Shown: positions 18,982 through 28,471, numbered from the stretch's first letter. The stretch: 64,000 bases of DNA from Bradyrhizobium genosp. L (GCF_015624485.1 NZ_CP061378.1:5518001-5582000); one strand, 5' to 3'. The notes: generated by a model from the letters alone, not told the origin. A program made the numbers and translations.

Positions 18982-20178
18982 TTAACTATATCCCGGCGCC
19001 AGCGCGAAGGTGCCGTTCTTGGCGGTGCTCGATTCCGACATCACGATCTCTTCGGTGAGGTAGCCGTTATGCTCGGTCGGCGAGAAACGGTAGTTGCCGA
19101 AATAGCCGGGATAGGCCGCCAGCGTGTTCCAGTATTTGATGATGCCGGCGCTGTCGGTCGAGCCGCTTTCCGAAACCGCCTTGGCGATCAGCTCGATGCA
19201 ATCGATGCCGCCGGCGACCCACCACAGCAGCGTGTCGTTCAGCGCGACATTGGCCTTGGCGAGCCGTGCCACCAGATCCTCGCTCTTGGGCGGCAGCTTG
19301 CCGGCGCTGTCATAGCTGCAGCTCTTGTAGCCGATCGCATAGACCTTCTTCCAGTTTTCCGGCTTGGCCACCAGCGTGGCAAGCTCGCCCGAGGCCATCG
19401 AGGGATGGCCGACAAAGGGCACGTCCCAGTTCATCGCGGCGCGGGTGTTGAACATGCGCGCCTCCATGCCGGTCGAGACGCTCCATACCACGATCGCCTC
19501 GGCGCCGGCGTTCTTGGCGCGCAGCATGTCCGGCGTCATGTCGGGCTGGGTGGCATCGACATTGGCCTGATAGGCCACCTCCGCGCCGTCCTTCTTGAAC
19601 GCCGCAACCGAGGCACCGACGGCGGTGACGCCATAGCCCGTGGTGTCGCCGATCACCGCGACCTTCTTCACCTTGAGGATCTTCAGGCAATAATTGCGCA
19701 CCGCGTCGTCCCACTGGCTGTTCGACGGCGCGATGCGAAACGCGTTGGGAAACTTGACCGGATCGATCAGGCTTTCGACGACGCAGGGATGAACGTTCGG
19801 CATCTTGGCGCGCCCCATGATCGGCGTCGTCGCCAGCGCCTCGCCCGAGTTTAGCGGGCCCCAGATCGCGTGCACCTTGGCCTGGCTGATCAGCTCCTGG
19901 GTGGCGTTCACCGCCTTGGTCGGATCGCCCTGGGTGTCGCGCATCACGAGCTCGATCTTGCGGCCTTTCACGCCACCGACGCCATTGATGGCATCGACCG
20001 CGAAATTGACGCCGCGGTTGAAGCCGACCGTCGGCGCCGAACTCGGCCCGGTGATCGCCGCGAGACAGCCGATCTTGATCGGCTCTGACTGCGCGATGGC
20101 CGGCGCCGGGAAGGAGAACGATGCGGCGCCAAGCGCGCCGGCGCTGCCCAACAACATGTCACGGCGTGAAATGGCCAT
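18982..20178 (-). CDS. HAAT-family ABC transporter substrate-binding protein
   Basis: Periplasmic receptor (Peripla_BP_6 type), 398 residues. The N terminus MAISRRDMLLGSAGALGAA contains an SRRDML twin-arginine motif, cleaved near AIA-Q, so export by Tat is likely. The mature protein starts with IKIGCLAAITGPSSAPTVGF and continues through GGVKGRKIELVMRDTQGDPTKAV, both family hallmarks. The ATG at 20178 follows GGGAG by about nine bases and gives the normal signal; an upstream in-frame extension lacks it. First gene of the importer operon. Ligand unknown. Confidence 0.92.
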   Translation of the reverse strand: MAISRRDMLLGSAGALGAASFSFPAPAIAQSEPIKIGCLAAITGPSSAPTVGFNRGVNFAVDAINGVGGVKGRKIELVMRDTQGDPTKAVNATQELISQAKVHAIWGPLNSGEALATTPIMGRAKMPNVHPCVVESLIDPVKFPNAFRIAPSNSQWDDAVRNYCLKILKVKKVAVIGDTTGYGVTAVGASVAAFKKDGAEVAYQANVDATQPDMTPDMLRAKNAGAEAIVVWSVSTGMEARMFNTRAAMNWDVPFVGHPSMASGELATLVAKPENWKKVYAIGYKSCSYDSAGKLPPKSEDLVARLAKANVALNDTLLWWVAGGIDCIELIAKAVSESGSTDSAGIIKYWNTLAAYPGYFGNYRFSPTEHNGYLTEEIVMSESSTAKNGTFALAPGYS

Positions 20179-20343
20179 GTGATGCACTCCCTCTGTCCTT
20201 TGCGGCGCCCGTCGTTGATTGCGGGACGTCCGGTGATTGATTTGTCCGCGCGCTCGCGGGCCGCGGTTTGGCAACGCCAAGTTTGAGCTGGATGCGCAGG
20301 GGTTGTCCACCCCCCGAAGCGACATTGGTGCTTCGACCTCTCC

Positions 20344-21327
20344 TCATGATCCCGGCCGTCGCGTCCAGCGATCCGCATTCACCGCGCCGACCGGGATCTC
20401 ACCGGCGACGATCTTTGCGACCTGGCGCACGGTCTCCGCCGATTGATGCTCGATCGCCTGCGGCGTGAGGCCGCCGACATGCGGCGTCGCGATCACATTG
20501 GGGAGTTGTGCAAGCTCCGGCGACGGCATCTGGTCGGGCGCGCGGCCGACATCCATCGCCGCACCCGCGATGCGGTTGTCGCGCAGCGCCGCCGCGAGCG
20601 CGGCTTCGTCGACGAGATTGCCGCGTGACAGATTAATGAAGAACGCGTGCTTCTGCATCCGCGCCAGCGCGGCCTGCCCGATCAGGTTTTCGGTCTGCTC
20701 GTTGGCGATCGCCAGGCATACGACATAGTCGGCGCGCGCAAGCAGATCGTCGAGCGGCAGGTGCCGGATCGCAGCGTCATCGATTGTTGCGAAGGGATCG
20801 GCGACAAGCACCTGCATCCCGAGCACTTTCGCGATGCCGGCGAGATAACGTCCGATGGCGCCGTAGCCGATGATACCGATCGTGCTGCCGGCCAACTGCC
20901 GGCCCATCACGACGTCGGGCATCCGGCCACCATGATAGTCAGCCGTCGCGCGCGAGACACCACGCGACAAATCAACCATGAAGCCGAGCCCGAGCTCGGC
21001 GACCGACTGCACGAAGCCCGCACTCGCCTGCGTCACCAGCACGCCGGCACTGGATGCCGCCGCCACATCGATGTTGCGGATGTCGACCGCGCAACGCACG
21101 ACCGCGCGCAGCCGCGCAAGCAGCGGGAAGATCTCGCCGGCGGCCGGCGTCATGCGGTCGGCGACGATGATGTCGACATCGCCGGCGGCCTGCACCAACG
21201 CCGCCGCATCGAGCGCCGACTCGCCCTCATGCAGCTTGACGTCGGCGACGGCGCGCAGGCCGGCCAGGCTGCGCTCGCCGTAATAGTCGCGACGCATCTG
21301 CGGGGTGTGGGCGAGCAGCACTTTCAT
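20344..21327 (-). CDS. NAD-dependent D-2-hydroxyacid dehydrogenase family protein
   Basis: 327 residues. The nucleotide-binding motif GIIGYGAIGRYLAGIAK is near residue 150, with VADPF at the end of the second strand. The catalytic set is present: Arg in INLSRGNLVDEAAL (about residue 230), a Glu/Asp partner, and His in ATPHVGGLT (about 280). The family oxidises or reduces D-2-hydroxyacids or phosphoglycerate-like acids. It starts 11 bases after the TRAP permease, so it probably processes the acid taken up by that TRAP system. The ATG at 21327 yields the conserved MKVLLAHTP start. Confidence 0.9.
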   Translation of the reverse strand: MKVLLAHTPQMRRDYYGERSLAGLRAVADVKLHEGESALDAAALVQAAGDVDIIVADRMTPAAGEIFPLLARLRAVVRCAVDIRNIDVAAASSAGVLVTQASAGFVQSVAELGLGFMVDLSRGVSRATADYHGGRMPDVVMGRQLAGSTIGIIGYGAIGRYLAGIAKVLGMQVLVADPFATIDDAAIRHLPLDDLLARADYVVCLAIANEQTENLIGQAALARMQKHAFFINLSRGNLVDEAALAAALRDNRIAGAAMDVGRAPDQMPSPELAQLPNVIATPHVGGLTPQAIEHQSAETVRQVAKIVAGEIPVGAVNADRWTRRPGS

Positions 21328-21338
21328 GAACGCATCCC

Positions 21339-23201
21339 CTAATATCCCAGCGCGCGCGGCAAGGCCGTGCTGATGACCGGCACGAAGGCGATCACCAGCA
21401 GGCACAGCAGCAGCAGGCCGAGATAGCCGATGATCGGCTTGATGGTCTGCTCGATCGGCACGTTGCCGATCAGGCAGGCGCCGTAAAGTCCAAGACCAAG
21501 CGGTGGCGCGAACAGCCCGAGCCCCATCGCGATGACCAGCACGACGCCGAAATGCAGGGGGTCGACGCCGAGCTTGACCGCGACCGGCAGCAGCAGCGGC
21601 CCGAAGATGATCAGCGCCGCGGCGCCTTCCAGCACCGAGCCCATCACCACCAGCACCGCGATCGACAGCAGCATGAACAGCCAGACGCCATGGCTGCCCG
21701 AGATCGTCAACATGAACTCACCGACCGCATGCGGCACTTGTTGTAGCGTCAGGATGAAGGCCAGCGACTGCGCCGCGGCAACGATGAACAGCACCAGGCC
21801 GGAGCGCGTCGCCGATTGCACGAAACAATGCGCGAGGCTCCTGATGCCGAGTTCGCGGAACAGCAGGCTGCCAACCGCGACGGCATAGACGGCGGCGAAG
21901 GCGGAGATCTCGGTCGCAGTGGCGAAGCCGCTTTTGAAGCCGAAGAAGATCATGAAGATCAGGCCGAACGAGGCGATGGCGCCCGTCCACAGGTCGGATA
22001 CCGCGGCGCGCGGCTCGGCGGTCTCGGCCGCGGCCGGCCGCTTGCCGAAGATGATCGAGACCGTGACCAGCGCCACCGCCATCAGCGCGGCCGGCAGCAT
22101 GCCGGCGACGAACAGGCCGCCGATCGAGAGATTGGCGACGAAGCCGAGGATGATCAGATTGATGCAGGGCGGAATGGTCTCGGCCATCACCGCGGACGCC
22201 GCGAGCAGCGCCACCGCGCCACCCGGATTCTGCCGCGAACGCCGCGCCGCCGGGACCAGCACCGAACCGACCGCGGCGACGTCGGCCATCTTCGAGCCCG
22301 AGATGCCCGAGAACAGCACCATCGACAGCACCATCACGACGTTGAGCCCACCGCGCATCCGCCCGACCGCGCGCTGCAACAGCTCGATCAGCCGCACCGA
22401 CATGCCGTTGGCTTCCATGAGGTAGCCGACCAGGATGAAGAACGGAATCGCCAGCAGCACGAAATTGTCGATGCCGCGCGCCATCTGCTGGGCGAAGATC
22501 ACGCCGGGCAGCGTGCCCTCGACCCAGAGGAAGATCAGCGCCGCCAGCGCCAGTGCAAACCCGATCGGCAATCCCCCGACCAGCGTAAAGAAAAAGCCGA
22601 GCAGCATCAGCGTCTGCGACGACGGCAACGATGATGGCGCAAGCGCATCCCACGCCATGTAGAGGCCGACGATGACGGCGATGGCGACGACGCCCGCGAT
22701 CATGTCGCGCAACGGCCGGCTGCAGAACTGCTCGAACGCGAACACCGTCATGAAGGTCGCGCCGACGCCCATCGGATAGAACGTCCATTCCAGCGGCAGG
22801 CCGGAGCCGGAGGTCTGTCCCGTGGTCAGCCAGCCCATCTTGAGGGCGTTGAACGCGACATAGCCCGCCACGATGGTGACGAGCAGCGCACCGACAGCGT
22901 CGACGATCCGCCGCACGCCTGTGGGCAGCATGTCGACGAAGAAGGCGACGCCGAGATTCTCGCTGCGGGCCAGCGCGCTTGCCGCGCCGAAGAAGCTCGA
23001 ACCGACCATCAGGCCGCGGGCAACGTCGTCGGACCATTCGACCGGCGCATTGAACAAATAGCGGGCCAGCACCGAGACGCAGACCACAATCAGATCCGCC
23101 GCGAGCAGGATCGCGGCGATGGCGTCGCTGACGGCAAGCAGCGGTGCAGTGATCCGCCTTTCGCTCCGGCTCGGTGCGACGGCGGCGACGGACACGGCCA
23201 C
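21339..23201 (-). CDS. Fused small-large TRAP transporter permease (DctQM)
   Basis: 620-residue fusion of the two TRAP membrane subunits. Residues about 1-170 are DctQ-like, with four membrane segments and the conserved LARYLFNAPVEWSDDVARGL. Residues about 190-620 are the DctM-like large subunit with 12 or so segments, including GLPIGFALALAALIFLW and the SGISGSKMADVAAVG signature. Start is GTG at 23201, 4 bases after the dctP-like stop. It uses a sodium or proton gradient to import an organic acid delivered by the binding protein. Confidence 0.93.
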   Translation of the reverse strand: MAVSVAAVAPSRSERRITAPLLAVSDAIAAILLAADLIVVCVSVLARYLFNAPVEWSDDVARGLMVGSSFFGAASALARSENLGVAFFVDMLPTGVRRIVDAVGALLVTIVAGYVAFNALKMGWLTTGQTSGSGLPLEWTFYPMGVGATFMTVFAFEQFCSRPLRDMIAGVVAIAVIVGLYMAWDALAPSSLPSSQTLMLLGFFFTLVGGLPIGFALALAALIFLWVEGTLPGVIFAQQMARGIDNFVLLAIPFFILVGYLMEANGMSVRLIELLQRAVGRMRGGLNVVMVLSMVLFSGISGSKMADVAAVGSVLVPAARRSRQNPGGAVALLAASAVMAETIPPCINLIILGFVANLSIGGLFVAGMLPAALMAVALVTVSIIFGKRPAAAETAEPRAAVSDLWTGAIASFGLIFMIFFGFKSGFATATEISAFAAVYAVAVGSLLFRELGIRSLAHCFVQSATRSGLVLFIVAAAQSLAFILTLQQVPHAVGEFMLTISGSHGVWLFMLLSIAVLVVMGSVLEGAAALIIFGPLLLPVAVKLGVDPLHFGVVLVIAMGLGLFAPPLGLGLYGACLIGNVPIEQTIKPIIGYLGLLLLCLLVIAFVPVISTALPRALGY

Positions 23202-23205
23202 GATC

Positions 23206-24237
23206 TCAGGCCTGGGTGGCGCGGATCATGTCGACCACGGCCTTGGCCTCGGGCCGCGCCTTGATGAAATTGTCGGTCTGCGGCAGCACGCGCTTGCGGA
23301 ACGCCTCCTTGTCGCATTCGACGACGGTGACGCCCTTCTCCGCCAACGCGGTCTGCGCCTCCTTCTCGACCGCAAGGCCATGGGCGCGGGTATCGATCGC
23401 GGCCTTTTTCGCCGCGTCGAGAAAGCCTTCGCGCAGCTTCGGGTCCATCCGGTTGTAGGTTGTGTCGCTGAAATAGACCGCGAGCGGCGAGAAGATGTGC
23501 TGGGTCAGCGCGTAGTTCTTCGCGGTTTCGTAGAATTTGCTGGCGAGGATGGTCGGCGGATCATGCTCGAGCCCGTCGAGCACGCCGGCCTGCAACGCCG
23601 TGTAGATCTCGCCGAACGCCAAAGGCGTCGCCGCCGCCCCCATCAGGCGCAGGCATTCGGTGATGATCGGATTGGGCAGCGTGCGGATCTTCAATCCGGC
23701 GAGGTCTTCCGGCGTCTTCACCGGCTTCTTCGCCAACACGCTGCGCGCGCCGAAATTATAGGCCCAGGCGATGATGCGGATATTGCCGCCCTTGAGCAGC
23801 GCATCCTCGATCGGCTTCGCCGCGCCGGCGTCGAACGCCTTGGTCTGCTGCTGAAAGCTGGTGAAGAGATAGCCGAGGTCGAAAGTGCCGACCAGCGGCA
23901 CCAGGTTGGCCGAAATCGACGAGCCCGACACCATCAGGTCGATCACGCCGAGCTTCACCGAATTGATGACGTCGATCTCCTGGCCGAGCTGGTTGTCGGG
24001 GAAGAAGGCGATATCGATCTGCTCGCCGAGCCCGTTGGCTTTCAGGCTCTTGACCAAGTTGTCGTAGTAGACGCGGCCGTTGGCGAATTTGGGATCGTTG
24101 GGCAGCGACGACGAGCAGCGCATCTTCATGGTCGCGGCCTGCGCGCGGCCGATCAGCGTGGGCGCGGCGGCGAGCCACGCGGACGCTGCGACCGACGAGT
24201 GCAAGACAATCCGGCGGCTCACGCGCTTCGACGTCAT
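23206..24237 (-). CDS. TRAP transporter substrate-binding protein (DctP family)
   Basis: Periplasmic receptor, 343 residues. The N terminus MTSKRVSRRIVLHSSVAAS has a twin-arginine motif (SRRIVL) and a cleavage site after RAQA. DctP features are the N-terminal QLGQEIDVINSVKLGVIDLMV region and KPVKTPEDLAGLKIRTLPNP near residue 165; the Arg of KIRT normally salt-bridges the ligand carboxylate. The ATG at 24237 follows GGGGAGG by five or six bases. First gene of a TRAP-dehydrogenase operon divergent from the GntR regulator. Ligand probably a sugar acid or other carboxylate. Confidence 0.93.
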   Translation of the reverse strand: MTSKRVSRRIVLHSSVAASAWLAAAPTLIGRAQAATMKMRCSSSLPNDPKFANGRVYYDNLVKSLKANGLGEQIDIAFFPDNQLGQEIDVINSVKLGVIDLMVSGSSISANLVPLVGTFDLGYLFTSFQQQTKAFDAGAAKPIEDALLKGGNIRIIAWAYNFGARSVLAKKPVKTPEDLAGLKIRTLPNPIITECLRLMGAAATPLAFGEIYTALQAGVLDGLEHDPPTILASKFYETAKNYALTQHIFSPLAVYFSDTTYNRMDPKLREGFLDAAKKAAIDTRAHGLAVEKEAQTALAEKGVTVVECDKEAFRKRVLPQTDNFIKARPEAKAVVDMIRATQA

Positions 24238-24308
24238 GATGTCCTCCCCAGGAACAGTCCACGGATGTTTGCGCCCACCATGTTTGTTGCGGCGAGCTTG
24301 GCAGATTA

Positions 24309-24389
24309 TTTGTCTTAATGTATGACAAAACGCATCAGGTTGCGCAAGAGAGCAACCGGGTCGCGCAAGTAGACCACCGGCTTGCGCAA
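24309..24389. promoter_or_regulatory. Control region with a FadR-type site and three 21-bp phased repeats
   Basis: Between the divergent TRAP operon and gntR. TTTGTC/GACAAA (24309-24329) is an inverted repeat; within it ATGTATGACAA (24318-24328) fits the FadR-subfamily consensus TNGTnnnACNA at all but the first position. Three octamers follow at exact 21-base spacing: TTGCGCAA at 24340 and 24382 and TCGCGCAA at 24361. TTGCGCAA is itself palindromic. The phasing, two helical turns, puts all copies on one face of the DNA, as expected for a cooperatively bound regulator. Confidence 0.6.
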
Positions 24390-24436
24390 GAACGCGGCGC
24401 CATCGCGTCGCATGTTTCAACCGCAGTGAGGTCTTG

Positions 24437-25177
24437 ATGTTCCAGACATCCAGCGCGTTGCGCCGGAGCGTGCACAGCCAGGTCGCCGACCGCGTCGGCG
24501 GCAGCATCGTGCGCGGCGAGATCGGCGTCGGCGAGACGCTGCCGCCGGAGATGCAGATCTGCGCGATGATGGATGTCAGCCGCACCGTGGTGCGCGAGGC
24601 GATGCGCACCCTCACCGGCAAGGGCCTGATCGAGTCGCGGCCGAAGAGCGGCACGCGGGTGCGGCCGCCCGAGCAGTGGAATCAGCTCGATCCCGATGTG
24701 CTGCGCTGGCATCTCGAAACCGCCGACGTCGACCGCTATCTGGCAAAGCTGTTTCAACTGCGTTCCGCGGTCGAGCCGGCCGCCTCCGCGCTTGCCGCGG
24801 TCCACGCCAGCGACGACGACATCGCCCGCATCCGCGCCGGCTGCGACGGGATGGACGCCGCCAAGGCCAATGAAGACTTCGTGGTTGCCGACATCGCGTT
24901 TCACCAGTCGATCTACCTTGCGACCCGCAACGAGTTCTTCTGGCCGATCGCCCAGATGTTCGAGATCGCGCTGCGCCAGAGCTTTACGATCGCAGCCCCC
25001 GGCTCGCACCGCCCGCGTGCGCTGGTCGAGCACCGCGCCGTGCTGGATGCGATCGCCGCGGGTGATGGCGAGGCTGCACGCGAAGCAACGGTCGTGCTGC
25101 TGAAGCATTCGGCCGACGATTTGGTGCGGATCCGGGGGCGGGAGTTCGAGGCGACCGCGCCTGCCCGCAAGCGATGA
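24437..25177 (+). CDS. GntR/FadR-subfamily transcriptional regulator
   Basis: 246-residue GntR-family regulator. N-terminal winged helix residues 8-75 (IVRGEIGVGETLPPEMQICAMM then SRTVVREAMRTLTGKGLIESR). The C-terminal FCD domain shows the metal-binding pattern: Asp in DIAFHQSIYLATRN, His in that segment, and HRAVLDAIAAGD. FCD regulators sense carboxylates. ATG at 24437 follows GTGAGG by five bases (a TTG lies just before it). Divergent position strongly suggests it controls the TRAP-dehydrogenase operon, with its ligand being the transported acid. Confidence 0.92.
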   Translation: MFQTSSALRRSVHSQVADRVGGSIVRGEIGVGETLPPEMQICAMMDVSRTVVREAMRTLTGKGLIESRPKSGTRVRPPEQWNQLDPDVLRWHLETADVDRYLAKLFQLRSAVEPAASALAAVHASDDDIARIRAGCDGMDAAKANEDFVVADIAFHQSIYLATRNEFFWPIAQMFEIALRQSFTIAAPGSHRPRALVEHRAVLDAIAAGDGEAAREATVVLLKHSADDLVRIRGREFEATAPARKR

Positions 25178-25200
25178 TGATGGTGCGCGCACCGCTCCCT

Positions 25201-25336
25201 CCCCATCGTCGTCCTGGCGAAGGCCAGGACCCATAACCACCGAATTCGCTTGTAAACGGGATCGTGGCCGCAGCGTCGTACAGCGGTTGGCACTCGGGGT
25301 AATGGGTCCTGGCTTTCGCCAGGACGACGATTGGGG
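25201..25336. repeat. Long inverted repeat, dispersed-palindrome type
   Basis: Two near-identical inverted arms of about 38 bases (25201-25238 and 25297-25336) with two or three mismatches, separated by about 58 bases. Each arm also holds a smaller palindrome, GTCCTGGC-GAA-GGCCAGGAC in the left arm. It fills the gap between the convergent gntR and cyclase genes. The core CGTCCTGGCGAAGGCCAGGA resembles intergenic palindromes I associate with Bradyrhizobium genomes; it may act as a bidirectional terminator. Confidence 0.7.
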
Positions 25337-25373
25337 GAGTTCGCGCTGACGCGTCGCCTCGGGATGACGGGAG

Positions 25374-27419
25374 CTACTTCGTCCGTGCCACCGTCGTGCC
25401 GTCCCATTCCGCATCCGTCGGATTGGCGAGCTGGTGCTGGCACCTCGCGATCATCTGCGTCGAGGCGGGGTCGCCGCCGCGGAGCGCTGCGGTCTTCTCG
25501 AACGCCACGATCGCCGCAGTGAAATCGCCGGCGCGCCAGGCGGCGAGGCCGGCCTCGTAGGAAGTCACCCAATCGGACGGCACGATCCCCTCCTCGGCCA
25601 TCCCGAGCAGCTCGTAGATCTGCAATCCGCCGGCGCGGCCGTAGACGGCGAGCCGGTCGAGCTCGCGCACCACGATGCGCTCGCCGGCGAGCCGCCGCGT
25701 CTCGGGACCGATGATGATGGTCGAGCCGTAGACCTTGTTGGTGCTCTCGAGCCGGCTCGCGATGTTCACGGCGTCGCCGATCACGGTGTAGTTCAGCCGC
25801 ACTTCCGAACCGATATTGCCGACCAGCATGTCGCCGGAGTTGATGCCGATGCGGATCCGGACCGCCTCGCCCTTGTCGTCGGCAAGGCCGGCTGCCGCGA
25901 CCACGCGCCGGCAGGCGAGCGCCGCGCGACAGCAGTCCAGCGCATGATCGGGGTTTTGCGCGGGCGCACCCCAGAACGCCATCACGGCGTCGCCGATGAA
26001 CTTGTCGATGGTGCCGCCGGTGTTCTGGATCTCCGTCGAGACGACGTCGAAATAGCGCGACAGCAGCGGGATGATGCGGTCGCCAAGCCGTTCCGACATC
26101 CCGGTGAAGCCGGCGAGATCGATGAACATCACGCTCATCGGCTTGACCGCGCCGCCGAGCCGCGCGCCGTTGCCGTCGCTCACCAGCCTGCGCACCAGAT
26201 CGGCGGGAATGTATTTGCGGAACGCGGCGAGTCCTTGCGCCATGTCGCCGATCGCGCCCGAGAGGTTCTCGATCTCGGCAAGATGCGAGGGGTGCCGTTC
26301 GACCTTCTCGAGGTCGAAGCGCTCGACATGCCTGATCTCGCCGACCACCTTGATCAATGGCGCCGCGATCAGGCGCTGCGCCAGCCAGGCCGACAACAGC
26401 CCGGCGGCCAGGATCAGCACCGCAAGCCCGATCAGGAGCTTGCGGATCGTCATCTGCACCGGCCCCAGGAATTCGGATTCCGGAACCACCGTGACCAGCG
26501 ACCAACCGGGAAACGAGATCGGCGTCAGCACGGCCTGATAGGCCTCGCCGCCGCGCGTCACCTGGGAGCGGAACGCCTCGCCGTCTGCGGGATCGTAGGC
26601 GCGGCCAGCCTGCCTGATCGCGTCGATCGCGACCGGCAGCAGCGGATGGTCCGTCTTCAGCGCGGTGAGCTCGTCGGCGTCCGGATCGGGCGAGGCGATC
26701 ACGCCGCCGTCGCGATCGAGCAGGAACGCACCGGCAGATTTTCCGACCGTCAGCTGCGACAGGAAATTGGACACCCGCGTCAGCTCGATGATGATCGCGA
26801 GCACGCCGGTGCGCTTGCCGTCGACATCGATCGGCACCGCCAGCATCGCGGCCCGCCGTTCGCCGCGCGGCAGGGTCGTCAGCGTCGACCAGTGCTCGTC
26901 GGTGGCCGCAATCGCATCGCGGAACCAGGGCTGATCCGTGATCAGGTATTTGCTGTCCTCGACCGTGCTGCGCGTGAGCTTGATGTCGTTACCCGCGTTG
27001 TCGTACTGATCGATCCGCAGCTTGTGGTCGGGCGTGATCGTGAGCATCTCGACGGCGGAATCGCCGAGCTTGTGGCCGGCGAAGAACGAGCCGTCCGGCC
27101 AGCCCAACGCGACCCACGAAATGGTCGGCTGCGACTGCAGCTGGGACAGGAACACGAACTGCCGTTTGCGCGTGTCGTTGGCGTCCAGCACCTTTTCCAT
27201 GAGCAGCGTCCGCACCGCGATCATCGACGAGCGCGCCTCGGTGGTGATCGACTGCAACTCGTCGCCGACCGCGGAGACGATCTGGTCGTTGATGGTGTTG
27301 GCCAGGGTCTGGCTCACCCGTTGTGCGGTGCGCCACCACAGCAAATGCACGCCGACGGCGCTGACCATGATCGAGGTCAGCACCAGGGCGGTGATGGCGC
27401 TACGGATGCCGATGCGCAT
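25374..27419 (-). CDS. Membrane-bound class III adenylate/guanylate cyclase with Cache sensor
   Basis: 681 residues. One membrane segment near residues 10-30, a periplasmic Cache-like sensor to about 335, a second segment (LLIGLAVLILAAGLLSAWLA), a HAMP-like linker, then a class III catalytic domain from about 460. Metal aspartates lie in MFIDLAGFTGMS and FIGDAVMAFWG; the purine-specifying region is VIGDAVNIASRLES, which is typical of adenylate cyclases. It would make cAMP in response to an extracytoplasmic ligand. The ATG at 27419 (MRIGIRSAITALVL) puts the anchor at the N terminus; upstream in-frame sequence is not conserved in character. Divergent from ccdA. Confidence 0.9.
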   Translation of the reverse strand: MRIGIRSAITALVLTSIMVSAVGVHLLWWRTAQRVSQTLANTINDQIVSAVGDELQSITTEARSSMIAVRTLLMEKVLDANDTRKRQFVFLSQLQSQPTISWVALGWPDGSFFAGHKLGDSAVEMLTITPDHKLRIDQYDNAGNDIKLTRSTVEDSKYLITDQPWFRDAIAATDEHWSTLTTLPRGERRAAMLAVPIDVDGKRTGVLAIIIELTRVSNFLSQLTVGKSAGAFLLDRDGGVIASPDPDADELTALKTDHPLLPVAIDAIRQAGRAYDPADGEAFRSQVTRGGEAYQAVLTPISFPGWSLVTVVPESEFLGPVQMTIRKLLIGLAVLILAAGLLSAWLAQRLIAAPLIKVVGEIRHVERFDLEKVERHPSHLAEIENLSGAIGDMAQGLAAFRKYIPADLVRRLVSDGNGARLGGAVKPMSVMFIDLAGFTGMSERLGDRIIPLLSRYFDVVSTEIQNTGGTIDKFIGDAVMAFWGAPAQNPDHALDCCRAALACRRVVAAAGLADDKGEAVRIRIGINSGDMLVGNIGSEVRLNYTVIGDAVNIASRLESTNKVYGSTIIIGPETRRLAGERIVVRELDRLAVYGRAGGLQIYELLGMAEEGIVPSDWVTSYEAGLAAWRAGDFTAAIVAFEKTAALRGGDPASTQMIARCQHQLANPTDAEWDGTTVARTK

Positions 27420-27622
27420 CGGGAGGTCCGGGTTGGCGGTTGCTATCACCGCATTACGGAACACATCTCGGTTCGTTTCGCCAGCGGGGCCGTGGCCTGG
27501 CGCCCGCACACGGGCCTGTGACCATAGTTGAATGCGCCGACGGCGAAACTTCTGGATTGTTTGAGGCGTACACGCCAAGACAAGGACTGAAGACTGGGAC
27601 AGCTACCCGCGAAGGCTCATTG

Positions 27623-28354
27623 ATGCACGACGTTTCGATCCCGGCGGCCCTGATTGCCGGCCTAGTCAGCTTCCTGTCGCCCTGCGTGCTGCCGCTGGTG
27701 CCGCCCTATCTGATTTACCTCACCGGTGCGACCATCGAGCAGGTCAATCAGGACGGCGCGACGCCGGCCTCCAAGCGCGCGGTAATGACGGCGGCGCTGA
27801 TGTTCGTGCTCGGCTTCTCCACCGTGTTCGTCGCGCTCGGCGCCAGCGCATCGTTCGTCGGCGGCCTGATCCGGGCCTGGTCGGCGGAGCTGTCGATCCT
27901 GGCCGGCATCGTCATCATCATCATGGGCCTGCACTTCCTCGGCATCACCCGGATCGGGCTGTTGATGCGGGAGGGCCGGATGACCGCGCCGAAACCGGTC
28001 GGGCTGTGGGGCGCCTATGTCATGGGGCTGGCCTTCGCGTTCGGCTGGACGCCGTGCATCGGACCGATCCTGGCCGCGATCCTCTCGATCGCCGCGGCCG
28101 AATCCACCGTGACACGGGGCGCCGGCCTGCTGGCCGTCTACTCCGCCGGGCTCGGGATCCCGTTCCTGCTGGCGGCACTGATGATCAAGCAGTTCTCCTC
28201 GATGTTCGCGCGGATGAAGCGCCAGCTCCACAATGTCGAGCGCGCCATGGGCGTGCTGATGGTGATCACCGGCATCGCCTTCCTCACCGGCAGCGTGTCG
28301 AGCGTCAGCGTCTGGCTGCTGGAGACCTTTCCGGCGCTGCAGAATATCGGCTAG
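27623..28354 (+). CDS. ccdA: CcdA-type thiol:disulfide electron transporter
   Basis: Six-segment membrane protein of 243 residues that carries electrons from cytoplasmic thioredoxin to periplasmic thiols. The two redox cysteines are Cys21 in FLSPCVLPLVPPY and Cys145 in GWTPCIGPILAA, each at the start of an internal repeat. Known uses are cytochrome c maturation and other periplasmic thiol reduction. No cytochrome c maturation gene is nearby; instead DoxX, a DUF255 thioredoxin-like protein with CHWC and two cysteine-rich peptides follow on the same strand, so a role in keeping their thiols reduced is plausible. Confidence 0.92.
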   Translation: MHDVSIPAALIAGLVSFLSPCVLPLVPPYLIYLTGATIEQVNQDGATPASKRAVMTAALMFVLGFSTVFVALGASASFVGGLIRAWSAELSILAGIVIIIMGLHFLGITRIGLLMREGRMTAPKPVGLWGAYVMGLAFAFGWTPCIGPILAAILSIAAAESTVTRGAGLLAVYSAGLGIPFLLAALMIKQFSSMFARMKRQLHNVERAMGVLMVITGIAFLTGSVSSVSVWLLETFPALQNIG

Positions 28355-28471
28355 CCCCTGTAACAACCCGCCCTTCCCAGCGAAACTTCTGCCATGACGC
28401 GGCCGTAGCTTTCAGCTTGCGCGCTCGCTCGAGCGCAGGCGGCTCGGCGGGATATTCGGGAGGGGTTTCGC

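Noticed and set aside
24340..24402. Possible CRISPR array
   Set aside because: Units are only 21 bases, abut without unique spacers, and only three exist; better seen as regulatory repeats.
25434..27521. 695-codon plus-strand ORF opposite the cyclase
   Set aside because: High-GC shadow frame, rich in Arg/Asp/His, with no domains; the minus-strand cyclase is clearly real.
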